Part shown: positions 24,344 through 31,704 of the stretch, piece by piece
Layout of the letters: every line of letters starts with the position of its first letter
Position numbering within the stretch: the first letter of the stretch is position 1
Assembly (NCBI GenBank): GCA_035701285.1
Contig: DASSNT010000015.1
Location: 1 to 64,000, forward strand
Origin: DASSBR01 sp035701285
GTDB taxonomy: Bacteria > Pseudomonadota > Gammaproteobacteria > Natronospirales > DASSBR01
Reading direction: 5' to 3'
DNA length: 64,000 nt
Notes under the pieces: model-generated
The model's input: only the letters and a program-made list of their open reading frames with translations
Database searches by the model: none
What the model was told of the DNA's origin: nothing
Program-made: the position numbers and the translations under genes

Positions 24344-25374
24344 GCAAGAGCGGGGTTCGGGGTTCGGGATTCGGGACTCGGGTAGAAGTCGGGAGCGCGG
24401 ATTCTTTTGCCCGAACCCCGAACCCCGAATCCCGAACTCCGGTTTCCTGGCGCCCGACAGCGCCGATCGCCAACCTCCGCAAACGCGCTGAAATCCTCGC
24501 CGTCGTTCGCGCCTTCTTTGCACAACGCGACGTTCTGGAAGTCGAAACGCCGCTGCTCTCCGGCGCCGCGGTAACCGACATCCACCTGGACAGCATCGCT
24601 GCCGGCGGCGGCTACCTGCACACGTCACCGGAGTTCGCCATGAAGCGTCTGCTCGCCGCAGGCGCCGGCGATATCTACCAGATCTGCAAGGTGTTCCGGG
24701 CCGGCGAAGCCGGGCGCCATCACAACCCGGAGTTCACGCTGCTGGAGTGGTATCGCCCCGGTTGGGGTTACCGCCGGTTGATGGCGGAAGTGGCGGAGCT
24801 GCTGGCGCAGGTGCTGGCTATCGACATCGAGTCCGAGTACGTGAGCTATCGCGACGCGTTCGTGCACAAGCTCGGCCTCGACCCTTTCCCGGCGTCGGTG
24901 GACGTGCTCGAAACCGCCGCTGATCATGCTGGCCTGGGCGACGCCGGACCGCTCGATCGCGACGGCTGGCTGGACCTGCTCGCGGGCGCTTGCGTGTATC
25001 CGGCGCTGGGCAAGGACCGGCTCTGCTTTATTCATGATTTTCCGGTATCGCAGGCCGCGCTGGCGCGGGTGCGACACGACGAGCCGCCGGTGGCCGAACG
25101 TTTCGAAGTCCTGTTCAACGGACTTGAACTCGGCAATGGTTTTACCGAACTGACCGATGTCGACGAGCAGCGGCGGCGTTTCGAGCACGATCTGGCGCAC
25201 AGACGCGCACAGCGGCGCGCCGAGCCGCCGATGGATGCACGGTTTCTGGCAGCACTCGAAGTGGGGCTGCCCGAGTGCGCCGGCGTGGCGATCGGGTTGG
25301 ACCGGGTGGTGATGCTCGCGTGTGGCGCCGGCCGCATTGGCGAAGTTACAGCTTTCACAGCGGAGAACGCGTGA
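24340..25374 (+). CDS. epmA: EF-P--(R)-beta-lysine ligase EpmA with repeat-encoded N-terminus
   Basis: EpmA resembles the catalytic core of class II lysyl-tRNA synthetase and joins beta-lysine to EF-P. From about residue 37 (WRPTAPIANLRKRAEIL) the 344-residue protein follows the family, including LEVETPLLS, the motif 2 region with YQICKVFRAGE...EFTLLEWYRPG, and the C-terminal GVAIGLDRVVML. No ATG, GTG or TTG occurs in frame between the GTG at 24340 and the conserved region. The first 35 residues must therefore be read from a G-rich inverted repeat (VSKSGVRGSGFGTRV). The GTG overlaps the efp stop. Confidence 0.88.
   Translation: MSKSGVRGSGFGTRVEVGSADSFARTPNPESRTPVSWRPTAPIANLRKRAEILAVVRAFFAQRDVLEVETPLLSGAAVTDIHLDSIAAGGGYLHTSPEFAMKRLLAAGAGDIYQICKVFRAGEAGRHHNPEFTLLEWYRPGWGYRRLMAEVAELLAQVLAIDIESEYVSYRDAFVHKLGLDPFPASVDVLETAADHAGLGDAGPLDRDGWLDLLAGACVYPALGKDRLCFIHDFPVSQAALARVRHDEPPVAERFEVLFNGLELGNGFTELTDVDEQRRRFEHDLAHRRAQRRAEPPMDARFLAALEVGLPECAGVAIGLDRVVMLACGAGRIGEVTAFTAENA
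24351..24442 (+). repeat. G-rich inverted array inside the 5' end of epmA
   Basis: Seven bases after the efp TGA, a GGGGTTCGGGGTTCGGG-type array (24351-24382) is followed, after a 27-base loop, by its approximate inverse CCCGAACCCCGAACCCC (24410-24442). RNA of this stretch could fold into a long hairpin just after the only usable start codon of epmA. It belongs to the same family as the arrays at 17526 and 34258. Confidence 0.85.
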
Positions 25375-25859
25375 TGTTCGAACTCAAGCAAGTCGATAAC
25401 AGCAATAAGCAGTCCCTGTACGCGGAACTGGTCGAACAGGCACGCGCGCTGGTGCACGATGAAAAGGATCTGATCGCCAACACTGCGAACCTCAGCGCAT
25501 TACTTTTTTACGCGCTGCCGGACGTCAACTGGGTAGGCTTTTATCTGCTGAAGGAAGACCAATTGGTCGTCGGGCCGTTTCAGGGCAAGCCGGCCTGCAT
25601 TCGTATTCCGATGGGGAAGGGCGTCTGCGGCACCGCGGCGGCGCAACGTAAGTCGCTGGTGGTCGAGGACGTGAACGCGTTTGCCGGCCACATTTTCTGC
25701 GACAGCGACTCGCGCTCGGAAGTCGTCGTACCGCTGGTTTCGAACGATCAACTGCTGGGCGTGCTGGATATCGACAGCCCGAATCTGGCTCGTTTCGATG
25801 CGGACGATCAGGCAGGCCTGGAGCAGATAGCGGCGGTGCTGCTGGAGACGGTGGCTTAG
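25374..25859 (+). CDS. msrC: Free methionine-(R)-sulfoxide reductase (GAF domain)
   Basis: The 161-residue protein is a single GAF domain of the fRMsr type, which reduces free Met-R-sulfoxide in the cytoplasm. Three conserved cysteines lie at the expected places: KPACIRI, KGVCGTAA and HIFCDSDSRSE. The length matches E. coli MsrC. The ATG at 25374 overlaps the epmA stop (TGATG), so it is part of the efp-epmA transcript, as an oxidative-damage repair gene. Confidence 0.9.
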   Translation: MFELKQVDNSNKQSLYAELVEQARALVHDEKDLIANTANLSALLFYALPDVNWVGFYLLKEDQLVVGPFQGKPACIRIPMGKGVCGTAAAQRKSLVVEDVNAFAGHIFCDSDSRSEVVVPLVSNDQLLGVLDIDSPNLARFDADDQAGLEQIAAVLLETVA

Positions 25860-25871
25860 GATTTGCGGCTG

Positions 25872-25892
25872 ATTGTAAGTTCAAGTTACAAT
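25872..25892 (+). promoter_or_regulatory. Palindrome overlapping a -10 box before the DUF4143 ATPase gene
   Basis: ATTGTAA and TTACAAT form perfect 7-base inverted arms separated by GTTCAAG. The right arm contains TACAAT, a good -10 box ending seven bases before the ATG at 25899, so transcription would start at or very near the start codon. A repressor bound to the palindrome would block it. No regulator is encoded next to it; autoregulation is only inferred. Confidence 0.4.
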
Positions 25893-25898
25893 TAGCCC

Positions 25899-27065
25899 AT
25901 GATACGCCGTTCCATAACCCCGGCGGTTCGCAAGCTGGCGGAAGACTACCCGGTTGTCGCCATCACGGGGCCCCGGCAGTCGGGTAAAACCACGCTCGCC
26001 AAGGGGCTTTTCCCGCGGCACGCTTATACGTCGCTCGAAGATCCCGATGTTCGCGAATACGCGCAAGAGGACCCGCGCGGGTTTCTTGCCGGCTTCGACG
26101 ACGGGGTCATATTCGACGAGGTGCAACGGACGCCCGATCTGTTTGCTTATCTCCAGCGAATGGTGGACGAGGACAGCACGCCCGGCCGCTTCATCCTGAC
26201 CGGCTCCCAACAGTTCGGCCTTCAGGCCGGCATTACGCAGAGTCTCGCGGGGCGGGTCGCAACCGTCAGCTTGCTGCCGTTCGACCTCGACGAGATACGT
26301 TCAGCAGGCAGGCTTCCCGAGCGGCTCGACGCGTTTCTCATGAATGGCGGCTATCCGCCAATTCACGATCGCGGCCTCGATCCGTCAACCTGGTACGCTA
26401 ACTATGTGCGGACCTATCTCGAGCGCGATGTGCGTCAGCTGGTCAACGTGCGCGACCTGACGCAATTCCAGCGGTTTCTTCGCTTGTGCGCGGGCCGGAC
26501 TGGACAATTGGTGAATCTGTCGGCGCTGGGTGACGATGCCGGCGTCAGTCACAACACCGCTCGCCAATGGTTGTCGGTGCTCGAGGCGAGCTTTGTCATT
26601 CACCGTTTGCCGCCCTATCACCGCAACTTCAACAAGCGGCTGGTGAAGACACCGAAGCTCCACTTCGTGGACGTAGGGCTCGCAGCATGGCTGTTGGGGA
26701 TTGAGGAGGAAAGGCAGTTGTCCACGCATCCGCTGCGCGGAGCGCTGTTTGAAACCTGGGTGGTGAGCGAATTTCTCAAAGCGCGGGCGAACGCCGGACA
26801 CCCATCCAATCTTGCTTTCTGGCGGGATCGCAGCGGCCACGAAATCGATCTGCTCCAAGAAGATGCGGAGCGGACAATGGCGGTGGAAGTGAAAGCGGGG
26901 GCGACGGTAGCCGGCGATGCGCTGCGCGGGCTGAAACAATGGCTGGAGCTGGCCGGAGAAGCGGCGGGGACGGCGATGCTCGTTTATGGGGGCAGCGATT
27001 CTCAGCGCCGAAGCGGCATCGAAATCGTGCCGTGGGCTGAGCTTCTCCATGACCGGGCCGAATGA
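25899..27065 (+). CDS. AAA-family ATPase with DUF4143 (PD-(D/E)xK-like) domain
   Basis: The 388-residue protein begins with a P-loop (AITGPRQSGKTTLAKG, about residues 20-35), a Walker B VIFDEVQ and a sensor-like ILTGSQ. A winged-helix-type middle part (SALGDDAGVSHNTARQWLS) follows, then a DUF4143 C-terminus with FWRDRSGHEIDLL and VEVKAG, resembling a nuclease fold. Proteins of this kind are widespread single-gene accessory ATPases of unclear function, often horizontally spread. No partner gene lies next to it. The start codon follows a -10 box almost directly, so its mRNA may be leaderless. Confidence 0.88.
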   Translation: MIRRSITPAVRKLAEDYPVVAITGPRQSGKTTLAKGLFPRHAYTSLEDPDVREYAQEDPRGFLAGFDDGVIFDEVQRTPDLFAYLQRMVDEDSTPGRFILTGSQQFGLQAGITQSLAGRVATVSLLPFDLDEIRSAGRLPERLDAFLMNGGYPPIHDRGLDPSTWYANYVRTYLERDVRQLVNVRDLTQFQRFLRLCAGRTGQLVNLSALGDDAGVSHNTARQWLSVLEASFVIHRLPPYHRNFNKRLVKTPKLHFVDVGLAAWLLGIEEERQLSTHPLRGALFETWVVSEFLKARANAGHPSNLAFWRDRSGHEIDLLQEDAERTMAVEVKAGATVAGDALRGLKQWLELAGEAAGTAMLVYGGSDSQRRSGIEIVPWAELLHDRAE

Positions 27066-27130
27066 CGCCGGATAAATGAAAGTTTTTGCTGCTCACGTGT
27101 ATTTAGTACCAGGACCTATGGAGAATACCG

Positions 27131-27569
27131 ATGAGAAATTCAGCAAAGATATTGCTTGGACTTGCCATTTTGGCGCTCGTGATGGGGTTGGCCGGCTGCA
27201 ACGGTGGTGGCGATAGCGCGAGCGACCTCGGCGGGAACAGCTCGCTGGTCCTACGCACCTATAAAGTGCCTGACGGGCGTGCAGTGAGCGTAGCAGCAGC
27301 TCTCAATGGCATCTTAAAAGGAGGTAAGAACACAATCGGAAGCGCGTCGACTGCGACCCATGGACAAATTCTCGTGTTAGCACCGGCAGCGGCGCGAGCG
27401 GGTGGAGACGGCCACTCAGCAAATTCAGGTTCAGCGGGCAGTGCAGCAGGCGCTGGCGTTGCCGAAGACGCATTTTAAAAAGGGCGCCTACATTACCCTG
27501 CCGACCCACCGCCGAGACGTGCGCATTCTTCTGGTGGCGTTCTCGCCGCTGACCCGTGTTGGCAGTTAA
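27131..27569 (+). pseudogene. Small lipoprotein gene with an apparent +1 frameshift
   Basis: An ATG with GGAGA upstream opens a frame with a lipoprotein signal peptide (ILALVMGLAGC, cysteine at residue 23) and a plausible mature domain (LRTYKVPDGRAVSVAAALNG ... HGQILVLAPAA). After about 27386-27396 this frame turns to low-complexity Gly/Ala/Ser and stops at 27476-27478. In the +1 frame a protein-like stretch continues at once (RVETATQQIQVQRAVQQAL, then GAYITLPTHRRDVRILLVAF) to a TAA at 27567-27569. The two pieces look like one gene of about 145 codons split by a one-base shift. A sequencing error, a pseudogene or programmed shifting are all possible. The family is not recognised. Confidence 0.55.
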
Positions 27570-28456
27570 TCTTGACCAGATATCGTGCCGATCCGCTGTC
27601 CGACCAGCACGCGTGAATCGGCGCCGAGTCCGGCGGCCCATTCGACCGCGCCGCGCGCGAACAACAGAATGACGGTCGAGCCCATGTTGAAGCGGCCCAG
27701 TTCGTCGCCGCGCTTCAGCGTCACACCCGGCTCGCCACCGTCGCCATAATGCCAGTCGCGGATCCGCTTGCCGTGCGGCGGCGTGATTTCGCCGGCCCAG
27801 ACGGTCTCGATGCTGCCGACCAGCATCGCGCCCACCATCACCACAGCCATCGGCCCCGCCGGCGTTGCGAACAGCATCGCAACGCGTTCGTTGCGGGCAA
27901 ACAGGCGCGGGACGGCGCGGGTGGTCGCCGGGTTGACGCTGAACAGCCGGCCCGGGATGTGGATCATGCGTTCGAGCGTGCCGTCGAGCGGCATGTGCAC
28001 GCGGTGATAATCGCGCGGCGCAAGATACAGCGTTGTAAAGCTGCCGCCGGCAAAGCATTCCGCGAGTGCCGTGTCGCCGCCGAGCAGTTCCCGCGCATCG
28101 AATTCCCGGCCTTTCGCCTGAAAGATGCGGCCCTCGTTGATGCTGCCGAACTGGCTGCCGCGCCCGTCGACCGGTGAGACGCAGCTATCGGGCGCGCTGT
28201 CGATTGGCCGTACGCCCGTTTTCAGCGCGCGCGTAAAGAAGGCATTGAGGCTCGCGTAATGCGCCGGATCGGGATCTTCCGCCTCTCCCAGGTCGATGCC
28301 GTAGCGGCTGATCAGTGCATGAATCAGCCGGTTCTTGAGCCACGGTTGCTCGCGGCGAGTAACGTAGCGCCAAAGCCGGGAGAGGCCATGTTGCGGCAGC
28401 GGGTATTGCGCCAGCGCGGCGATGCGGTCGGAGCGATTGGGGTCGTAGGCGGACAT
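27566..28456 (-). CDS. psd: Phosphatidylserine decarboxylase proenzyme
   Basis: Psd makes phosphatidylethanolamine from phosphatidylserine at the inner membrane and cleaves itself to form a pyruvoyl group. The 296-residue precursor shows FFTRALKTGVRPID, the DYHRVHMP histidine motif and the self-cleavage site FNMGSTVILLF, where MGST replaces the more usual LGST. Its stop overlaps the end of the frameshifted lipoprotein gene by four bases, and it is divergent from prmB. Confidence 0.94.
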   Translation of the reverse strand: MSAYDPNRSDRIAALAQYPLPQHGLSRLWRYVTRREQPWLKNRLIHALISRYGIDLGEAEDPDPAHYASLNAFFTRALKTGVRPIDSAPDSCVSPVDGRGSQFGSINEGRIFQAKGREFDARELLGGDTALAECFAGGSFTTLYLAPRDYHRVHMPLDGTLERMIHIPGRLFSVNPATTRAVPRLFARNERVAMLFATPAGPMAVVMVGAMLVGSIETVWAGEITPPHGKRIRDWHYGDGGEPGVTLKRGDELGRFNMGSTVILLFARGAVEWAAGLGADSRVLVGQRIGTISGQD

Positions 28457-28519
28457 GCGGCGGGGATACTACACGTTGCGGTATAGTAACGCACTCTTTT
28501 CTCCTGCTCTTCGACAACT

Positions 28520-29422
28520 ATGGACGACGATAAGGCCGCGTTAGTCTCGATCGCCGATTGGGTGCGCTATCTTGCCAGCCGGTTCAACGAAGCCGGCCTT
28601 TTTTTTGGCCACGGCACGGGCAACGCTGTTGACGAGGCGCTGGCGCTGGTGCTGCATGCGCTTCATCTCGATCACGATCTGCCGCCGTGGCTGCTCGATA
28701 CGCGCCTGACCGATAAGGAAAAGGCAGCCGTTGCCGAACTCGCCCACGAGCGGATCGACAGCCGCAAGCCGCTCGCCTACCTGACACACCGTGCATGGTT
28801 TGCGGGACTCGAATTTTACGTCGACGAACGCGTGCTTGTGCCGCGTTCGCCGCTGGCGGAGCTGATCGAACATCAGTTCGAACCGTGGGCGAATCCGGAT
28901 TCAATCGAGGGCGTGCTCGACATCGGCACCGGCAGCGGCTGCATCGCGATTGCCTGCGCGCATTATCTGCCGGAGGCGCAGGTGGATGCTGTCGACATTT
29001 CCAGCGACGCGCTTGCGGTGGCCCGCGACAATGTCGCGCGGCACGGACTGGATGAGCAGGTACATTTGATTCAGTCGGATCTGCTAACAGATGTGCCGCG
29101 CACGCGCTACGACGTGATCGTCACCAATCCGCCCTATGTCGATGCCGCCGAGATGGCCGCGCTGGCGCCCGAGTTTCGCCACGAACCCGCGCTGGGTCTG
29201 GCGGCGGGCGAGGACGGGCTGGACTGCATCGCGCACATCCTGCGCGACGCGCACGACTACCTCACGCCCCACGGCATCCTCGTCGGTGAAGTCGGCGCCA
29301 GCCAGCCGGCGTTCGAGGCGCGCTTTCCCGAGCTGCCGGTTACATGGCTGGAGTTCGAGCGCGGCGGCAGCGGCGTGTTTCTGATCACGGCCGCCGATCT
29401 GGAGGATTGCGATGTCGGGTAA
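28520..29422 (+). CDS. prmB: Ribosomal protein L3 glutamine N5-methyltransferase PrmB
   Basis: The 300-residue protein is a class I SAM methyltransferase of the HemK/PrmB group: N-terminal helical substrate domain, GVLDIGTGSGCIAIACA SAM loop near residue 135, and the catalytic VTNPPYVD motif near residue 200. PrmB and PrmC share these motifs. PrmB is preferred because it precedes aroC, the usual gammaproteobacterial order, and because of its length. It overlaps aroC by 11 bases. Confidence 0.9.
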   Translation: MDDDKAALVSIADWVRYLASRFNEAGLFFGHGTGNAVDEALALVLHALHLDHDLPPWLLDTRLTDKEKAAVAELAHERIDSRKPLAYLTHRAWFAGLEFYVDERVLVPRSPLAELIEHQFEPWANPDSIEGVLDIGTGSGCIAIACAHYLPEAQVDAVDISSDALAVARDNVARHGLDEQVHLIQSDLLTDVPRTRYDVIVTNPPYVDAAEMAALAPEFRHEPALGLAAGEDGLDCIAHILRDAHDYLTPHGILVGEVGASQPAFEARFPELPVTWLEFERGGSGVFLITAADLEDCDVG

Positions 29423-30518
29423 CACCTTCGGCAAACTGTTTGCCGTCACCACCTTCGGCGAAAGCCATGGCCCCGCGCTCGGCTGCATCGTGGATGGTTG
29501 TCCCCCCGGGCTGGCGCTGAGCGAAGCGGACCTGCAGGCGGATATCGAACGCCGCCGCACCGGCAAGTCGCGCCACACATCGCAGCGCCGCGAACCGGAC
29601 ACGGTGCGGATTCTGTCCGGCGTGTTCGAAGGCGTGACGACCGGCACGCCGATCGGGCTCGTCATCGACAACGTCGATGCCAAACCGAAGGACTACGCCA
29701 AAATCGCCGACCGCTTCCGGCCCGGACATGCCGACTACACCTATCTGCACAAATATGGCGTGCGCGATTATCGCGGCGGCGGGCGCGCGTCGGCACGCGA
29801 AACCGTCATGCGCGTGGCGGCAGGTGCCATTGCGCGCAAGTTTCTGCGCGAACGGCTGGGGATCGAAATCCAGGGCTACCTGGCGCAGCTCGGCCCGATA
29901 ACGCTTGAACCGGTCGATCTGGCGACGGTGGATGACAACCCGTTTTTCTGCGCCGATCCGTCGAAGGTCGACGAGCTGACCGGCTTCATGGACGCGTTGC
30001 GCAAGTCCGGCGATTCGGTGGGGGCTCGGGTGACAGTGGTGGCGCGCGGCGTGCCGCCGGGTCTCGGCGAGCCCGTCTTCGATAAGCTCGACGCGGCGAT
30101 CGCCCACGCGATGATGGGCATCAACGCTGTCAAGGCCGTCGAAATCGGCGCCGGTTTCGATGCCGTCACGCAAACGGGAACCGAGCATCGCGACGAAATG
30201 ACGCCGGAAGGCTTTTTGAGCAACAACGCCGGCGGTACTCTCGGCGGTATTTCCAGCGGTCAGCCGATTATGGTAAGCATCGCGCTCAAGCCGACGTCGA
30301 GCATACGGCTGCCCGGACGCGGCGTAAACACTGCTGGAGAGCCGGTGGAGGTGGTTACGCACGGCCGCCACGACCCGTGCGTCGGCATTCGGGTGACGCC
30401 TATCGCGGAAGCCATGCTCGCGCTGGTTCTAATGGATCATTATTTACGTCATCGCGCACAGAACGCGGATGTCCGCTCGCCAGCACCGACATTGGCGGGC
30501 GAGTCTGGGATTCGTTAA
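29412..30518 (+). CDS. aroC: Chorismate synthase
   Basis: AroC converts 5-enolpyruvylshikimate 3-phosphate to chorismate with reduced FMN, the last common step of aromatic synthesis. The 368-residue protein has the conserved TFGESHGPALGCIVDG N-terminus, RASARETVMRVAAGA and the C-terminal FLSNNAGGTLGGISSG motif. It starts inside the end of prmB. The likely asd promoter overlaps its stop codon. Confidence 0.97.
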   Translation: MSGNTFGKLFAVTTFGESHGPALGCIVDGCPPGLALSEADLQADIERRRTGKSRHTSQRREPDTVRILSGVFEGVTTGTPIGLVIDNVDAKPKDYAKIADRFRPGHADYTYLHKYGVRDYRGGGRASARETVMRVAAGAIARKFLRERLGIEIQGYLAQLGPITLEPVDLATVDDNPFFCADPSKVDELTGFMDALRKSGDSVGARVTVVARGVPPGLGEPVFDKLDAAIAHAMMGINAVKAVEIGAGFDAVTQTGTEHRDEMTPEGFLSNNAGGTLGGISSGQPIMVSIALKPTSSIRLPGRGVNTAGEPVEVVTHGRHDPCVGIRVTPIAEAMLALVLMDHYLRHRAQNADVRSPAPTLAGESGIR

Positions 30519-30521
30519 AAT
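30492..30521 (+). promoter_or_regulatory. Candidate asd promoter
   Basis: TTGGCG at 30492-30497, an 18-base spacer and TAAAAT at 30516-30521 resemble a sigma70 promoter. The -10 box overlaps the aroC stop, and the leader to the asd ATG would be about 40 bases, AU-rich, with an AAGGA site at 30557-30561. The call rests on sequence match alone. Confidence 0.45.
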
Positions 30522-30567
30522 GGAACAGCTACGCGATTGAATTTTCAGCTATTTTCAAGGATTTTTA

Positions 30568-31611
30568 ATGCAGGACTTTAAGGTGGCCGTGGTCGGTGCG
30601 ACGGGCGCGGTCGGAGAAACGATGTTGTCGATACTTGCCGAGCGGAAGTTTCCGGCAAGCGAAGTGATTGCGCTGGCGAGCAGCCGCTCGGCCGGGCGCA
30701 CCGTCGAATTCGGCAATCGTGAACTGGAGGTGCAGGACCTCGCCACGTTCGATTTCAGCGGCGTCGATATTGCGCTGTTCTCCGCCGGCGGCTCGGTGTC
30801 CGGCGAATACGCGCCTAAGGCGGCCGCGGCCGGCTGCGTGGTGATCGACAACACGTCCAAGTATCGCTACGACGATGAGGTGCCGCTGGTCGTTTCGGAA
30901 GTAAACCCGGAGGCGATCGGCGGTTATTGCAAGCGCAACATCATCGCCAACCCGAACTGTTCGACGATGCAGCTCATGGTTGCGCTGAAGCCGTTGCACG
31001 ATGCCGCGGGCATCGAACGCATCAATATCGCCACGTATCAGGCGGTATCGGGTGCGGGCAAGCAGGCAATGGAAGAACTGGCGCACCAGACGGCGAATCT
31101 GCTGAATGGCCGCCCGGTGGAGCCGGGCAAGATGGCCAAGCAGATCGCGTTCAACGTGCTGCCGCAGATCGACGAGTACCAGGACAACGGCTACACCCGC
31201 GAGGAAATGAAGCTCGTGTGGGAAACCCGCAAGATCCTCGGCGACGCGTCCATTCAGGTCAACGCTACCGCCGTGCGGGTGCCGGTGTTTTATGGCCATT
31301 CGGAAGCAGTGCATATCGAAACGCGCAAGAAACTGTCCGCCGATGACGCGCGCAGTTTGCTGGCAAAGGCGCCGGGCATTGAAATGCTGGACGGCTTCGG
31401 CAAAGGCGAATTTCCCACGGCGGTGACCGAGGCGGCGGGTCATGACCCGGTATTCGTCGGCCGTGTCCGGGAAGATATTTCGCACCCGCGCGGGCTCGAC
31501 CTCTGGGTGGTTGCGGACAATATTCGCAAGGGCGCAGCGCTGAATACGGTGCAGATTGCCGAAATATTGGTGGAAAACCATTTATCGGCTATAGTTGGCG
31601 CAATGTCGTAA
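30568..31611 (+). CDS. asd: Aspartate-semialdehyde dehydrogenase
   Basis: Asd reduces beta-aspartyl phosphate to aspartate semialdehyde, feeding lysine, threonine, methionine and diaminopimelate synthesis. The 347-residue protein has the NADP-binding VVGATGAVGETMLSIL N-terminus and the active cysteine in IIANPNCSTMQLMVAL. The asd-fimV-truA order equals that of Pseudomonas. The gap to fimV is 93 bases. Confidence 0.96.
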   Translation: MQDFKVAVVGATGAVGETMLSILAERKFPASEVIALASSRSAGRTVEFGNRELEVQDLATFDFSGVDIALFSAGGSVSGEYAPKAAAAGCVVIDNTSKYRYDDEVPLVVSEVNPEAIGGYCKRNIIANPNCSTMQLMVALKPLHDAAGIERINIATYQAVSGAGKQAMEELAHQTANLLNGRPVEPGKMAKQIAFNVLPQIDEYQDNGYTREEMKLVWETRKILGDASIQVNATAVRVPVFYGHSEAVHIETRKKLSADDARSLLAKAPGIEMLDGFGKGEFPTAVTEAAGHDPVFVGRVREDISHPRGLDLWVVADNIRKGAALNTVQIAEILVENHLSAIVGAMS

Positions 31612-31704
31612 GGCGATGCTTGAAGAAAATCGCCAAATTGCTTGGCGTTGTTGGCATTAACCGGATTTATGAGGGCCCGGACGCGGGCGGAACAGGGAGC
31701 GAAA

